Source: Halomonas sp. McH1-25
GTDB lineage: Bacteria; Pseudomonadota; Gammaproteobacteria; Pseudomonadales; Halomonadaceae
Assembly (NCBI RefSeq): GCF_022348165.1
Contig: NZ_JAKRFI010000001.1
Coordinates: 992,001-1,056,000, forward strand
Reading direction: 5' to 3'
DNA length: 64,000 nt
Part shown: positions 46,278 through 56,170 of the stretch, piece by piece
How the letters are laid out: each line of letters opens with the position of its first letter
Numbering within the stretch: the stretch's first letter is position 1
Translations under genes and position numbers: made by a program
The notes under the pieces: generated by a model
Database searches by the model: none
Told to the model about the DNA's origin: nothing
What the model saw: only the letters and a program-made list of their open reading frames with translations

Positions 46278-47033
46278 TCAGGATTCATGAAACGCTACAT
46301 ACATGCTCTTGGCCCGGTTGAGATGCCGCAACATCATGTCTCGGGCCCTTTGCGGCTCGCGAGCCAGAATGGCTTCAACGATGTCGGTATGCTCCCCTTC
46401 GACCTTGGACAGGTATTTCCCCGTCCCTGTGGGATTCATCTCGGCGTCGAGGAGGTTGGCGCGCGGGATGATGCTATGGCGCAGCTTCGTGTAAAACGTG
46501 GTAAAGCAAGGGTTGCCGGTCGCTTCGGCGATGGCGTGATGGAAAGTATAATCCTCCTCCCGCGCCAGCGACCCTGCAGCGCAGGCCTGCATGAAGGACC
46601 CATGCGCCGACTGGAGACGCAGCCTCTCCTCGTAGCCATGCCGCTCGGCCGCCAGCGCAGCCATGGCCGGCTCGATCTCCAGACGCAGCTCGAGAATGTG
46701 CAGGATCTCCTCGACCGTGGACGGACGAACCTTTTCCACCGGCATGGCCTCAGGCACTGCGGCTCGCACCACGGTAGTACCAACGCCTCGGCGAGTGGCC
46801 ACCAGTCCCAGGGACTTGAGATGCGCAATAGCTTCGCGGACGACCGTGCGACTCACCCCAAAGGATTCGCAGAGCCTATTTTCCCCCGGCAGCCTCTGGC
46901 CGACCGCGATGCTGCCAGCACCAATCATTGCCTCCAACTGATCGGCCACATGCAGCGCCAAGCTCCCGCTACGCACAACCCGCCGAACGTTCAGCTGCGC
47001 CACGTTCTCTAGCGATGAAGATTTATCTGCCAT
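46278..47033 (-). CDS. GntR family (FadR/FCD type) regulator, copy 2
   Basis: This 251-aa paralogue of the regulator at 37572-38327 has the winged helix ([48 protein letters not shown]) and the FCD domain ([36 protein letters not shown]). It lies inside the aldarate operon between gudD and the aldehyde dehydrogenase gene, so it is transcribed with the genes it likely controls. It is the best candidate to bind the sites at 44314 and 54318. ATG at 47033 follows a G-rich stretch; an earlier in-frame start is possible. Confidence 0.92.
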   Translation of the reverse strand: MADKSSSLENVAQLNVRRVVRSGSLALHVADQLEAMIGAGSIAVGQRLPGENRLCESFGVSRTVVREAIAHLKSLGLVATRRGVGTTVVRAAVPEAMPVEKVRPSTVEEILHILELRLEIEPAMAALAAERHGYEERLRLQSAHGSFMQACAAGSLAREEDYTFHHAIAEATGNPCFTTFYTKLRHSIIPRANLLDAEMNPTGTGKYLSKVEGEHTDIVEAILAREPQRARDMMLRHLNRAKSMYVAFHES

Positions 47034-47089
47034 GGCTCCCTGCCCCTGCTTCACCCGGAATACCTCGGCTCATGAGGTGCAGGCACCCA

Positions 47090-48415
47090 TCAACGTACCA
47101 TGATGGGTTTCTTGGGATCGAAGGTCCATCCAGGGATCAGATACTGCATGGCCATGGCATCGTTGCGCTGCGTAACATCGAGACTCTTGTAGAGAGAGTG
47201 AGCCGCTTCGAGCTGTTCCATGTCCAGTTCGATGCCAAGACCCGGCGCTTCGGGAACACGCAGCTTGCCATCGCGGATCTGAAACGGCTGTTTGGTGATA
47301 CGCTGGCCATCCTGCCAGATCCAGTGCGTATCGATGGCGGTGATCTCGCCCGGACAGGCCGCGGCCACATGAGTCATCATCGCCAGCGAGACATCGAAGT
47401 GGTTGTTGCTGTGCGAGCCCCAGGTCATGCCCCACTCGTTGCACAGCTCACCTACCGCAACCGCACCTTGCATGGTCCAGAAGTGGCAATCGGCCAGCGG
47501 AATATCCACAGCGTTGAGCTGCACCGCATACTGCAGCTGCTTGAAGTCGGTAGCGATCATGTTGGTGGCAGTAGGCAGGCCGGTACGCTTCTTGAACTCG
47601 GCCATGGTCTCGCGTCCCGAGTAGCTCTCTTCCTGGCCGCACGGGTCCTCGGCGTAGCTAAGCAGGTCGCGGATCGGTGTCAGCACACGTACGGCTTCTT
47701 CCAGCTTCCAGGCACCGTTGGGGTCGAGGGTCAGGCGTGCCTCGGGGAAGGCCTCGTACAACGCACGGATGCAATCGGCTTCTTCCTCACCACGCAGGAC
47801 GCCACCCTTGAGCTTGAAATCCTTGAAACCGTAGCGCTCATAGGCTGCCTTGGCCAGGTTGGCGACGGCCTCGGGGGTCATGGCCTCACGGCAACGCACC
47901 TCATCCCAGGCATCCTGGGGATTGTTCGGCTTGGGATACGGCAAGTCGGTCTTGTCCGGATCACCGAGCAGGAACAGGTAGCCAAGCGCCTCGACCTCGT
48001 CGCGTTGGCGACCGAACTGGCCCAGCAGGTCTGCCACTGGCATGTGCAAGGCCTGACCGAACAGATCGAACAATGCCGACTCGATGGCGGTAAGGACATG
48101 CACCCCGACGCGCAGGTCGAAGGTCTGACGACCACGCTCCTCGCGGCCGTTGCCTGCCAGCAGCAAACGACAACGGTTGAGGGTACGCTTGACGTCGTTG
48201 ACCGCCGAGCCCTCCACCAAAGAACGGCACTGCTCCAACCCCTTGAGAATGCCTTCGCTGGAAGGGATCTCACCTACCCCCTGGTTGCCGTCATTGTCTT
48301 CCAGGATCACCACGCAACGTACGAACCACGGGGCATGCCCACCGCTCAGGTTGAGCAGAAAACTGTCATAGCCGGCAACCGGTACCACACGCATGCTTTT
48401 GACGGTTGGAAACAT
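47090..48415 (-). CDS. gudD: glucarate dehydratase, copy 2
   Basis: This 441-aa enolase-superfamily enzyme keeps the full active site: Lys201 and Lys203 (DFKLKGG), Asp231 and Asn233 (DPNGAW), Glu262, Asn285 (ATNM), His335 and Asp362 (IDTHWIW). It shares the family frame with copy 1 but is clearly diverged, especially in the capping domain (residues 20-100) and around residues 150-175, which shape substrate choice. It lies 43 bases after garD and 56 bases before gntR copy 2. Together with garD it brings glucarate and galactarate to the same intermediate. Confidence 0.93.
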   Translation of the reverse strand: MFPTVKSMRVVPVAGYDSFLLNLSGGHAPWFVRCVVILEDNDGNQGVGEIPSSEGILKGLEQCRSLVEGSAVNDVKRTLNRCRLLLAGNGREERGRQTFDLRVGVHVLTAIESALFDLFGQALHMPVADLLGQFGRQRDEVEALGYLFLLGDPDKTDLPYPKPNNPQDAWDEVRCREAMTPEAVANLAKAAYERYGFKDFKLKGGVLRGEEEADCIRALYEAFPEARLTLDPNGAWKLEEAVRVLTPIRDLLSYAEDPCGQEESYSGRETMAEFKKRTGLPTATNMIATDFKQLQYAVQLNAVDIPLADCHFWTMQGAVAVGELCNEWGMTWGSHSNNHFDVSLAMMTHVAAACPGEITAIDTHWIWQDGQRITKQPFQIRDGKLRVPEAPGLGIELDMEQLEAAHSLYKSLDVTQRNDAMAMQYLIPGWTFDPKKPIMVR

Positions 48416-48458
48416 GATTAACGATTCCTAAAAATGTTACAGAGGTTGATGAGCGCTC

Positions 48459-50027
48459 TCAGGTGACTGGCGCCGGGTTGAACAACACAAGGTCGTTGTG
48501 AAGGCCCAACCGATCGGCAGCGGCAAGCTTTTTACCGCTGGCGATGTCCAGGATCAGGTGGAAGAGCTCCCAGCCGACATCCTCGATGCTTGCCTCTCCG
48601 GCGGCGATACGCCCGGCATCAAGGTCGATGATGTCGTGCCAGCGCTGACTGAGTGCAGTATTGGTAGCGACCTTGATGACCGGCACCATGGGCAAGCCAT
48701 AGGGGGTGCCCCGCCCCGTCGTGAAGACCTGAAGGTTCATTCCCGCAGCAAGCTGCAGTGTGCCGCAGATAAAATCGCTGGCCGGCGTTGCGGCAAACGT
48801 CAGGCCACGCTTGCGAATGCGCTCCCCCGGTCCAATGACGTCGACGATAGGGCTATTTCCAGACTTGATGATCGAGCCCAGCGCCTTTTCCACGACATTG
48901 CTCAAGCCGCCGCGCTTGTTGCCGGGAGAAGGATTTGCGCTACGATCCGCCTGGCCCTGCTCAAGATAATTGTCATACCAGGCCATCTGGTCCAGCAGTG
49001 CCTGGCCGACTTCCTGATTGACGGCGCGTGGCGTGAGCAGATGAATGGCGTCACGCACCTCCGTCACTTCGGAGAACATGACGCTGCCACCGGCACGCAC
49101 GATCAGGTCAGTGGCGAAGCCCACCGCAGGATTGGCGGTCACCCCCGAGAAGGCGTCGCTGCCCCCACACTGCATACCGACGACAAGCTCCGAGGCCGGG
49201 CAGGTTTCGCGCTGACGACGATTCAGCTTTTCGAGGTGGCGCTTGGCCATGGCCAGAATGCCATCGACCATGTCTTCGAAGCCCGAGAAGCTCTCGTCCT
49301 GCAGACTCAGGATATTGGCCTCGGGGTCTGCCGCTTCGGTGTTTTCGTAGATCTTGACCGGTCGATCGGATACCAGTGTCGAGGGCTGCAGTTTTTCGCA
49401 GCCCAGACCGATGACCATGACTTCGCCGCCGAAGTTGGGATTCAGAGTAATGTTCTGCAGCGTACGAATGGGCACGATCGCCGCCGGCGCATTGATGGCA
49501 ACGCCACATCCATAAGTGTGATTGAGCGCCACGACATCATCGACATTGGGATAGTCGTGCAGCAGTTCACTCTTGATGCGGCGGACCACATGGTCGGTGG
49601 TCCCGGCGACACACTGCACACTGGTGGTAATGCCCAGGACATTTTTGGTGCCTACCGAGCCATCGGCATTGCGGAACCCCTCGAAGGTATAGCCCTCGAG
49701 CGGCTCGGCTTCGGGTGCGGATCGCGTCGCCAACGGCATGTCCCCGAGCGCCGGGGGCTGCGGCAGTTGCACGTTCGTTTCATTTACGTGTCCGCCCCGG
49801 GGAATGTCGCATGTCGCAGTGCCAATCACCTCGCCGTAGCGAACGATGGGTTCGCCGCTCGCCAAGGGCGTCAAGGCAACCTTATGCCCTTGGGGAATGG
49901 CTGTAGCCAGCGTTGTGCCGTCCAGAAGACGGGCGCCTTCGGGCAATCCGCCCCGCTCCACGACGATGGCCACGTTGTCATCGTCGTGTACCTTGATAAC
50001 GCGAATTCTTGCCTGGTCGGTACTCAT
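48459..50027 (-). CDS. garD: galactarate dehydratase
   Basis: GarD dehydrates galactarate to 5-keto-4-deoxyglucarate with Fe2+. The 522-aa UxaA-family protein has the N-terminal SAF domain ([20 protein letters not shown]) and the catalytic core with [45 protein letters not shown] and the C-terminal [25 protein letters not shown] box lies six bases before the ATG. It follows tctA by 41 bases and precedes gudD by 43 bases, which supports galactarate over altronate as substrate. Confidence 0.93.
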   Translation of the reverse strand: MSTDQARIRVIKVHDDDNVAIVVERGGLPEGARLLDGTTLATAIPQGHKVALTPLASGEPIVRYGEVIGTATCDIPRGGHVNETNVQLPQPPALGDMPLATRSAPEAEPLEGYTFEGFRNADGSVGTKNVLGITTSVQCVAGTTDHVVRRIKSELLHDYPNVDDVVALNHTYGCGVAINAPAAIVPIRTLQNITLNPNFGGEVMVIGLGCEKLQPSTLVSDRPVKIYENTEAADPEANILSLQDESFSGFEDMVDGILAMAKRHLEKLNRRQRETCPASELVVGMQCGGSDAFSGVTANPAVGFATDLIVRAGGSVMFSEVTEVRDAIHLLTPRAVNQEVGQALLDQMAWYDNYLEQGQADRSANPSPGNKRGGLSNVVEKALGSIIKSGNSPIVDVIGPGERIRKRGLTFAATPASDFICGTLQLAAGMNLQVFTTGRGTPYGLPMVPVIKVATNTALSQRWHDIIDLDAGRIAAGEASIEDVGWELFHLILDIASGKKLAAADRLGLHNDLVLFNPAPVT

Positions 50028-50068
50028 TCAGTGCCTCCGTAACTTTTGGGGTCGGTTCTCGCTGTCAC

Positions 50069-51577
50069 CTAGTTGCTGGAGACCAGATTCTCCTGCTTCC
50101 GTGCACGTACCTTGAGGAAAATGGCGAAAACGAGCGACAGCACGATGAGCACCCAAAGGAGAACGGCAATGGGGCTTTTCGTGAAAAAGATGGTCAGGTT
50201 TCCGTAGGACTCGAGACTCTTCACGAAATAGACTTCCGCCGAGCCGCCGAGAATGAACCCAATGATCAGCGGCACGAGTTCGATGCCCACTTTGGTTGCG
50301 ATATAGCCGAAGACGCCGAAGATCAGCAGCGTCCAGACATCGAACATGATGCCGTAATTGATGGCATAGGCGCCGACCACGCACATCATGACGATGATGG
50401 GGTAGAGGAGATGCTTGGGCACCTCTATGACCTTGGCGATATACTTGATGGCAAAGAACATGATGCCGAACATCAGAAAGTTGGCGACCACCAGGGCAGC
50501 AATCATGATGTACCAAGTATCGAGATTGTCCCCGATGAACAGCGGACCAACCTGGATACCCTGCAGCGTGAATGCACCGATAAGGATTGCCGTCGTCGAG
50601 TCGCCGGGAATACCGAGCGACAACAAGGGGACCAGGGCTCCCCCGGTAAGCGCATTATTGGATGACTCGGATGCTACGAGGCCTTGGGGTGCGCCTTTAC
50701 CCATCTGCGATGAATCATGGGAAAAGTTCTTTTCCTGTGTATAGGCCAGTACCGAAGCGGCACTTCCACCAACGCCGGGCAGCATGCCGACAAATGTCCC
50801 GATCGAGGATGAGCGTACCAGATTGACCAGTTGGCCCTTGAACACGCTCAACGAGAAACGCGAGCCTTTGGTCAGCTTGATGGTAGGGCTGCCGGCATCG
50901 CCTTTGAAGCCTTTTTCCGCATCCTGCAGGATCGTCGTGATACCGAAGATGCCAATCAATACCGGCAGCAGGGAGAATCCGGCGACAAGGTAGTATTCCA
51001 TGAAATCGAACATCAGACGGGTCTCGCCATTGCCGCCGTCAGTGATTTCGTACGTGCCAATCAGGCTAAGCCACACGCCCAGCACACCGCTGAAAATGCC
51101 CATCAGCATGTTCTTGGTCAGCGAGGCAATTACCGTCAGTGCGAGGAAGATGATCAGGAACTTCTCGACATACGAAAACTTGATCGCGAAATCGGCGAGC
51201 ACAGGGGCAAAATAAAACAGTACCCCCGCGCTGAACAGCCCCCCAAACAGCGAAGCGACAATGCTGATCTTGAGTGCACGCTCACCTTCGCCTTTCTTGG
51301 CCATGGGATAACCGTCGAATGTCGTCGTTATCGACGAGGGCGTTCCCGGAATATTCAATAAGACAGCAGGCACCATGCCGCCTGAAATACCGCCTACGTA
51401 CAGGCCAAGCAGCAGCGCCAACCCATTGGTCAGATCGAGAGCATAGGTCAGCGGCAAGCAGACAGCGACAGCCATCGTTGCCGTCATACCGGGGATAGCA
51501 CCGAAAATCACACCGATCAGGGCCCCGGCAGCGATTAACGTAAAAAACATTGGGCTTAGATAAGACAGAAATTCCAT
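50069..51577 (-). CDS. tctA: tripartite tricarboxylate transporter large permease (TctA)
   Basis: This 502-aa inner-membrane protein has about 12 helices and the TctA signatures GVIFGAIPGMTATMAVAVCLPL near the N-terminus and LGIPGDSTTAILIGA in the second half; GMLPGVGGSAASVLAY is the mirrored repeat. It forms the channel of a binding-protein-dependent system for organic acids. Its place between kdgD and garD points to galactarate or glucarate as substrate. It begins 15 bases after tctB. Confidence 0.93.
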   Translation of the reverse strand: MEFLSYLSPMFFTLIAAGALIGVIFGAIPGMTATMAVAVCLPLTYALDLTNGLALLLGLYVGGISGGMVPAVLLNIPGTPSSITTTFDGYPMAKKGEGERALKISIVASLFGGLFSAGVLFYFAPVLADFAIKFSYVEKFLIIFLALTVIASLTKNMLMGIFSGVLGVWLSLIGTYEITDGGNGETRLMFDFMEYYLVAGFSLLPVLIGIFGITTILQDAEKGFKGDAGSPTIKLTKGSRFSLSVFKGQLVNLVRSSSIGTFVGMLPGVGGSAASVLAYTQEKNFSHDSSQMGKGAPQGLVASESSNNALTGGALVPLLSLGIPGDSTTAILIGAFTLQGIQVGPLFIGDNLDTWYIMIAALVVANFLMFGIMFFAIKYIAKVIEVPKHLLYPIIVMMCVVGAYAINYGIMFDVWTLLIFGVFGYIATKVGIELVPLIIGFILGGSAEVYFVKSLESYGNLTIFFTKSPIAVLLWVLIVLSLVFAIFLKVRARKQENLVSSN

Positions 51578-51592
51578 AGCGTTATCCTGCCA

Positions 51593-52036
51593 TCAGGGAA
51601 GTGTGATTCTGAAGAGTTGAGAGAGCACATACCAAGCCAAAGTCGGCGCGATAGCAGCTGTCACAGCTATTATCAGGATATTCTTTCTTGTGCTGTGCTC
51701 TACATAAAGCATTGACAATAGGAAGATGAATGGGATGGAGACAAACAAGAAACCAAACCCCGTGTTCGGAAAGATGTCGCCTACCACGGCCATCATGTAG
51801 AAGTAGATGACGATCAGCAGAATCGTTCCGAAAAACCGTTTCCTGTCGAAACCGTCGCCACCCTGTGTAACGGCCTGTCCTGCACGCCGCAGTGCCGGTG
51901 CAATTCTATTCGACTTGCTCAACAGGATGATGGCGAGCAGACCTACCAGGACCCAAGACACTATCCTTGGGAAAAAAAGATGCGACTCTTCGAAGGCAAT
52001 AGACACTTCGAACAAGGATAGAAATTGGCTTTCCAT
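51593..52036 (-). CDS. tctB: tripartite tricarboxylate transporter small permease (TctB)
   Basis: This 147-aa membrane protein has four helices (about residues 24-40, 72-90, 95-112 and 118-140) and the loose TctB pattern. It sits between tctC and tctA, which fixes its role as small subunit. The Shine-Dalgarno box is weak, a common feature where translation is coupled. Confidence 0.88.
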   Translation of the reverse strand: MESQFLSLFEVSIAFEESHLFFPRIVSWVLVGLLAIILLSKSNRIAPALRRAGQAVTQGGDGFDRKRFFGTILLIVIYFYMMAVVGDIFPNTGFGFLFVSIPFIFLLSMLYVEHSTRKNILIIAVTAAIAPTLAWYVLSQLFRITLP

Positions 52037-52146
52037 ATGTGCCCCACTTTGACTTTTGCTGTCAGGTGACGTTCCACAAGGTGGGTTACACTTGTGAGCG
52101 TGACCGTAACGACCGGCGCCAAGCTAAGCTTGGCGCCGAAACATGC

Positions 52147-53202
52147 TTATTTTATGTTTTCGATAATCGTCTTGTACTGATCGCGCTTATCTTTTAGATA
52201 AGCCTGCGCTTCACTGGAAGGCTTGAAGTTAGGAATGAAGAATGACTTCTTCTGCTGTTCCTGAATATCGCCTTGTGCATAGATCTCTTCGAGCGCGTTG
52301 TCGATGCAGCTGACGATCTCGGGGTTCATGTCTTTGTTGTAAAGGAAGAAGAATTCCTTGTCGAAGGTAAAGTTCTGCGACTCGCTCTGCGGCACGGTCA
52401 CGTTGGGGTTGACGTACTGAAGGAGATCTTCCCTTGATGTCTTGCCCATGCCTTCTTCATTGGTCTGTTTGATCGTGTCGTTTCTGGCCGTCAGCCAGAC
52501 GAAACGCATGGCTTTTTGGTCGTCTGCCGGCAAGCGGGTGTACTGCTCGTTCGCCTGTACCGAACCATTGATCACGTCGGCCATGTCATCGAAGAGCAAC
52601 TGGTTCTTGTCCGCCTGAGATCCGGTGTTGACGGCGACGACATTGTCTTCCATTCCGGGATGCTCGACCTTCACGGCATTCTTCAACGCACTGAAGCCGA
52701 TTTCGGAAACGCCACCGGGCTGAATGGCGACACGTATCTCCTCGCCTTCGCCCGCTGCAGCGATAACCTCATCGATGTTCTGGTAGGGCGAATCCTTGGG
52801 CACCAGGTACGCGTTGCCTGGGTTGATCGCAACGGTCGGCCCTACGGTGTATTTCTCAAAGATATTGTCGTAACCCTTGACGCCGTAAAGATTACCCAAG
52901 TAGGCCTGATCATGGAAAATCATGACGGTGTTGCCATTACGGCTCCGATCAAGCGCACGAAACCCTGCCATGGCCCCAACGGCATCGACCTTGGCGTTGA
53001 TATCCAGCTTCTTGGCCAGATGATCGGCAACGATGCTGGAGTTCTGGTAGGTATCCCCACCCGTCGAGGTAGAACCGATGACGACACGCAGATTGCCGGG
53101 AATCGGACAATCCGCTGCAAAACTCGACATCGAGGCCCCTGCAGTCCCTGCAATCGCTACGGCACAGACCAACTTGCGAAGATGAGTTTTCATGACTTTC
53201 AT
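52147..53202 (-). CDS. tctC: tripartite tricarboxylate transporter substrate-binding protein (TctC)
   Basis: This 351-aa periplasmic binding protein has a signal peptide (MKTHLRKLVCAVAIAGTAGA, cleavage near SFA) and the TctC fold, with VVIGSTSTGGDTYQNSSIVAD as the ligand loop and GPTVAINPGNAYLVPKDSP in the middle. It would deliver an aldarate to TctAB. ATG at 53202 has an AAGGAAG box eight bases upstream; an ATG three codons downstream is also possible. It is somewhat unlike the best-known citrate-type TctC proteins. Confidence 0.87.
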   Translation of the reverse strand: MKVMKTHLRKLVCAVAIAGTAGASMSSFAADCPIPGNLRVVIGSTSTGGDTYQNSSIVADHLAKKLDINAKVDAVGAMAGFRALDRSRNGNTVMIFHDQAYLGNLYGVKGYDNIFEKYTVGPTVAINPGNAYLVPKDSPYQNIDEVIAAAGEGEEIRVAIQPGGVSEIGFSALKNAVKVEHPGMEDNVVAVNTGSQADKNQLLFDDMADVINGSVQANEQYTRLPADDQKAMRFVWLTARNDTIKQTNEEGMGKTSREDLLQYVNPNVTVPQSESQNFTFDKEFFFLYNKDMNPEIVSCIDNALEEIYAQGDIQEQQKKSFFIPNFKPSSEAQAYLKDKRDQYKTIIENIK

Positions 53203-53325
53203 AGATCGTTCTTCCTTTGGCTTGGCGTTTATGAGGCCCTTGTAGATTGTATTGCCCTTAGGCCAGACCTCTCTTTAATGGCCAGACTCGCTTGTTATCG
53301 TTTCGTACGAACCTGACCAGAGCTC

Positions 53326-54243
53326 TTACAAGTCGTTGGCTTTACCGATGAGCTTCTCCAGCACATTCCGCTCTTCTGGCGTTGGCATTTCGAGAGGCGC
53401 CCTTACCGAGCCCGCCGGCCTGCCGATGATGTCCGCACCCGCCTTGATCAAGCTGACCGCGTAACCCTTCTTGTTGTCGCGCAGGGTGACGAAGGGAATG
53501 AAGAACTCGTTGGTGATCTTCTTGACGGTGGCCGAGTCGCCCTGGCGCAGCGCCTTGTAGAATTTCACCGCCATCTCGGGCACGAAGTTGAATACCGCCG
53601 ATGAATAGGTGTTCACGCCAATGGACAGATACGCCTCGGCGAAGATTTCCGCAGTCGGCACGCCACCCACATAGACCAGACGGTCGCCGACGGTCTTGAC
53701 GATCTTGTTGAGCAGCTGGATGTCGCCCTTGCCGTCCTTCAGGCCAATCAGGTTGGGGCAGGCATCGGCGAGCTGCTGGACGGCATCGGCCTCGAGCACG
53801 CCGTTGCCGCGGTTGTAATAGATGACGTTGAGATCGGTGGCGTCGCAGATCTGGCGGGCATAGTCCACCAGCCCTTCCTGCGGGCACTCGGTCAGGTACG
53901 GCGGCATGAGCAGGATACCGTCGGCGCCAGCCTCCTCGGCGACCTTGGCGAAGGCCTTGCCGCTGCCGACGCTCAATCCGGCGCTGGCAATCACCGGCAA
54001 CTTGCCGTTCACCGTCTCGACGGCCAGGGTCACGACGTCACGGAACTCGTCCAGGGTCAGGTTGAAGAACTCGCCGGTACCGCCGGCCACGAACACGGCA
54101 GAGATGTCGTGGCTGATGAACCATTCGAGGCGCTGGCGGTAGCTCTCGGAGTCAAAGTTGCCGTTGGCGTCGAAGTCGGTGATGGGAAACGAAAGCAGGC
54201 CGTCCCCAACCGCTTTCCGGACATCGTCTCTGGTGAAGTTCAC
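53326..54243 (-). CDS. kdgD: 5-dehydro-4-deoxyglucarate dehydratase
   Basis: KdgD decarboxylates and dehydrates 5-keto-4-deoxyglucarate to 2,5-dioxopentanoate and CO2. The 305-aa DHDPS-family protein has the Schiff-base Lys169 (LIGLKDGKGD), Tyr143 (IYYNRGNG) and the GGTGEFFNLT loop typical of KdgD. The start is a GTG at 54243 with a GAGGAA box six bases upstream. It is the first gene of the operon, 75 bases after an operator-like site. The remnant at 44090-44282 is its decayed paralogue. Confidence 0.95.
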   Translation of the reverse strand: MNFTRDDVRKAVGDGLLSFPITDFDANGNFDSESYRQRLEWFISHDISAVFVAGGTGEFFNLTLDEFRDVVTLAVETVNGKLPVIASAGLSVGSGKAFAKVAEEAGADGILLMPPYLTECPQEGLVDYARQICDATDLNVIYYNRGNGVLEADAVQQLADACPNLIGLKDGKGDIQLLNKIVKTVGDRLVYVGGVPTAEIFAEAYLSIGVNTYSSAVFNFVPEMAVKFYKALRQGDSATVKKITNEFFIPFVTLRDNKKGYAVSLIKAGADIIGRPAGSVRAPLEMPTPEERNVLEKLIGKANDL

Positions 54244-54317
54244 AAAGGATTCCTCTTGCTCATGCGATGCTTGGCGAAACCGGGATTCCGGTACAATAGT
54301 TTGCGTGCTTACCGGAT

Positions 54318-54333
54318 GTCATACATCATACAA
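54318..54333. promoter_or_regulatory. operator-like site of the aldarate operon
   Basis: On the minus strand this reads TTGTATGATGTATGAC, identical over 16 bases to the site at 44314-44329. It contains two GTATGA repeats and overlaps a plausible -10 element (TATGAT), so a repressor bound here would block transcription of kdgD and the genes behind it. FadR-type GntR proteins are known for TTGTAT-type half-sites. Confidence 0.65.
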
Positions 54334-54520
54334 GTGCAAAAACTATAGGCTGACGCGGAAGCCGACAATACGACTTAGGTCTTGCTAGGCCGAAAACCAT
54401 GCGGCAGCTACAGATAAAGGAATCGTCACATGGCCGGTATATCAGGCCACGCAGAGAGCTTCGCTGAAGAAGAGCGAAGAAACGGTTATAGAGGAAGGTC
54501 AACTCAACGGCGCTTTCGAC

Positions 54521-55006
54521 TCAGCTAAGTTCAGCAGGATGCCGAAAGGCGCGCAGCCGGGCACAGCCCGCCGCCCAGACTTCTGCCTCCAGCTCGGCGA
54601 CAGCTGCCGTCGGCATGGGCAGGCTGTGTCGAGGGTCACCTTCAACGAGCCGTCCTGTCAGCCCGCCAACGAGCGGCATATGGCTGACCAGCAACCAGGG
54701 CGACGCCAGTGCATGTGCCTGGAGCCAGTCGATGACCGGTTCGATGGGATCATCCGGCGTGACCAGGGCCAGTTCCTGTACCGGCTTGCCGAGTCGGTCG
54801 GCGACAATAGTCGCCGTCTGCTGGGCACGCCTGTAGGGGCTTGCCGCAATCTGCAATCGGGCCAGTTGGGCCTCGTCCAGCCTTTCGGCGAGCCACATCG
54901 ACATGCGGGCCACTTCCTGGCGCCCGACATCGGTCAGGGGGCGTTGCGGGTCAGGGTGCCCGGGTGCCGCCTGACCGTGACGCATGATCCAGAGCGCTAA
55001 GCTCAT
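54521..55006 (-). CDS. sixA: phosphohistidine phosphatase SixA
   Basis: SixA removes phosphate from histidine of phosphotransfer proteins. The 161-aa protein has the histidine-phosphatase signature [12 protein letters not shown] with His10 as nucleophile and a second histidine in [12 protein letters not shown]. The start overlaps the gpsA stop by four bases, so the two are co-translated. In proteobacteria without the ArcB system the partner may be a PTS-type protein (NPr). Confidence 0.9.
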   Translation of the reverse strand: MSLALWIMRHGQAAPGHPDPQRPLTDVGRQEVARMSMWLAERLDEAQLARLQIAASPYRRAQQTATIVADRLGKPVQELALVTPDDPIEPVIDWLQAHALASPWLLVSHMPLVGGLTGRLVEGDPRHSLPMPTAAVAELEAEVWAAGCARLRAFRHPAELS

Positions 55007-56064
55007 GAGTCTCCCTCCAAACGCCTCGCATGCTTGACGTCCTCCCGCGATAGCGTGAATTCGACGTCACTGCTCTGCTCGTTCAGCATCAGCAGCTTGG
55101 CCATGTCGCGCGCCGGGACGTCGTTGAACAGCACTTGGTACAAGCCTTCGGCCAGCGGCATGTAAATACCTTCCTGTCGCGCCTTGGCGCACACCAGGCT
55201 AACGGTATTGACGCCCTCGGCAACTTGCCCCAAGGCATCGACCGCCTCCTCGAGCTTGTGCCCTTGGCCCAGAGCATAACCGACCCGATAGTTGCGCGAC
55301 CGATTGGAAGAACAGGTCACGATCAAATCGCCTACGCCGGCCAGACCGATGAACGTCATCGGGTTGGCCCCCAGGGCCACGGCAAAACGGCTCATTTCGG
55401 CCAATGCCCGGGTCATCAGCATGCTGCGGGTGTTCTCGCCCATGCCCAGTGCGGCGGCCATACCGGCGGCGATGGCATAGATGTTTTTGAGCGCACCACC
55501 CAGCTCGACACCATAACGGTCATTACTCGCATAGACGCGGAAATAGTCGCAGCCCAGCGCCGTCTGCACGCGTGCCCGGGTCAATGCGTCGTCACTAGCG
55601 ATCACCGTCGCGGTCAGTTGCTTCTCGGCGATTTCCGCAGCCAGATTGGGGCCGGACAGCACGCCGATGTGCGAGAAGCCGGTTTCTTCTTCCAGTATCT
55701 GACTCATCAGCTTGAAACCGTCTTCCTGGATGCCTTTGGTGGTACTGACCAGGATCTGGCGCGCGTTCAACCAGGGACGTGCCTGCCGAACCACGTCGCG
55801 AAACGCTTTCGAGGGAATCGCGACGAATACCAGTTCAACCCCATCGAGTACCGAGCGCATATCGCTCGAGGCCACCACGGCAGGATTGATAGCGAAGTCG
55901 GGAAGGTAGCGGGAGTTACGGTGGTCGCGATTGATCTCGGCGATCAGTGAATCGTCGCGCAGCCACTGGCGCACCGTTGCACCATTGTCGGCGGCGATAC
56001 TGGCCAATGCCGTGCCGAAGCTCCCCCCGCCCAGCACGGCGACCTTCAGGCGATCCTCTGTCAT
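55003..56064 (-). CDS. gpsA: glycerol-3-phosphate dehydrogenase [NAD(P)+]
   Basis: GpsA reduces dihydroxyacetone phosphate to sn-glycerol 3-phosphate for phospholipid synthesis. The 353-aa protein has the nucleotide fold [17 protein letters not shown], the substrate region [15 protein letters not shown], the catalytic Lys in [14 protein letters not shown], and [20 protein letters not shown]. The end overlaps sixA by four bases. A terminator lies between it and pntB. Confidence 0.95.
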   Translation of the reverse strand: MTEDRLKVAVLGGGSFGTALASIAADNGATVRQWLRDDSLIAEINRDHRNSRYLPDFAINPAVVASSDMRSVLDGVELVFVAIPSKAFRDVVRQARPWLNARQILVSTTKGIQEDGFKLMSQILEEETGFSHIGVLSGPNLAAEIAEKQLTATVIASDDALTRARVQTALGCDYFRVYASNDRYGVELGGALKNIYAIAAGMAAALGMGENTRSMLMTRALAEMSRFAVALGANPMTFIGLAGVGDLIVTCSSNRSRNYRVGYALGQGHKLEEAVDALGQVAEGVNTVSLVCAKARQEGIYMPLAEGLYQVLFNDVPARDMAKLLMLNEQSSDVEFTLSREDVKHARRLEGDS

Positions 56065-56107
56065 GCTCGATCCCTAGATGAGTATGTTGGGATCATTGTA
56101 ACGAAAA

Positions 56108-56128
56108 ACGCCCCGCTTGGCGGGGCGT
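56108..56128 (-). terminator. rho-independent terminator after pntB
   Basis: A nine-base stem (ACGCCCCGC/GCGGGGCGT) with loop TTG is followed on the minus strand by TTTTTCGTT. It ends the pntA-pntB unit ahead of gpsA. Confidence 0.85.
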
Positions 56129-56170
56129 CTCTTTGGGCGCCGCATGTCACGACGCTGAATCGGCCAAAAG

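Noticed and set aside
54430-54528. Plus-strand frame of 32 codons with an AAAGGA box, upstream of and overlapping the sixA end.
   Set aside because: The translation is rich in Arg, Glu and Gly without any feature, and it is antisense to the sixA 3' end; evidence is too thin.
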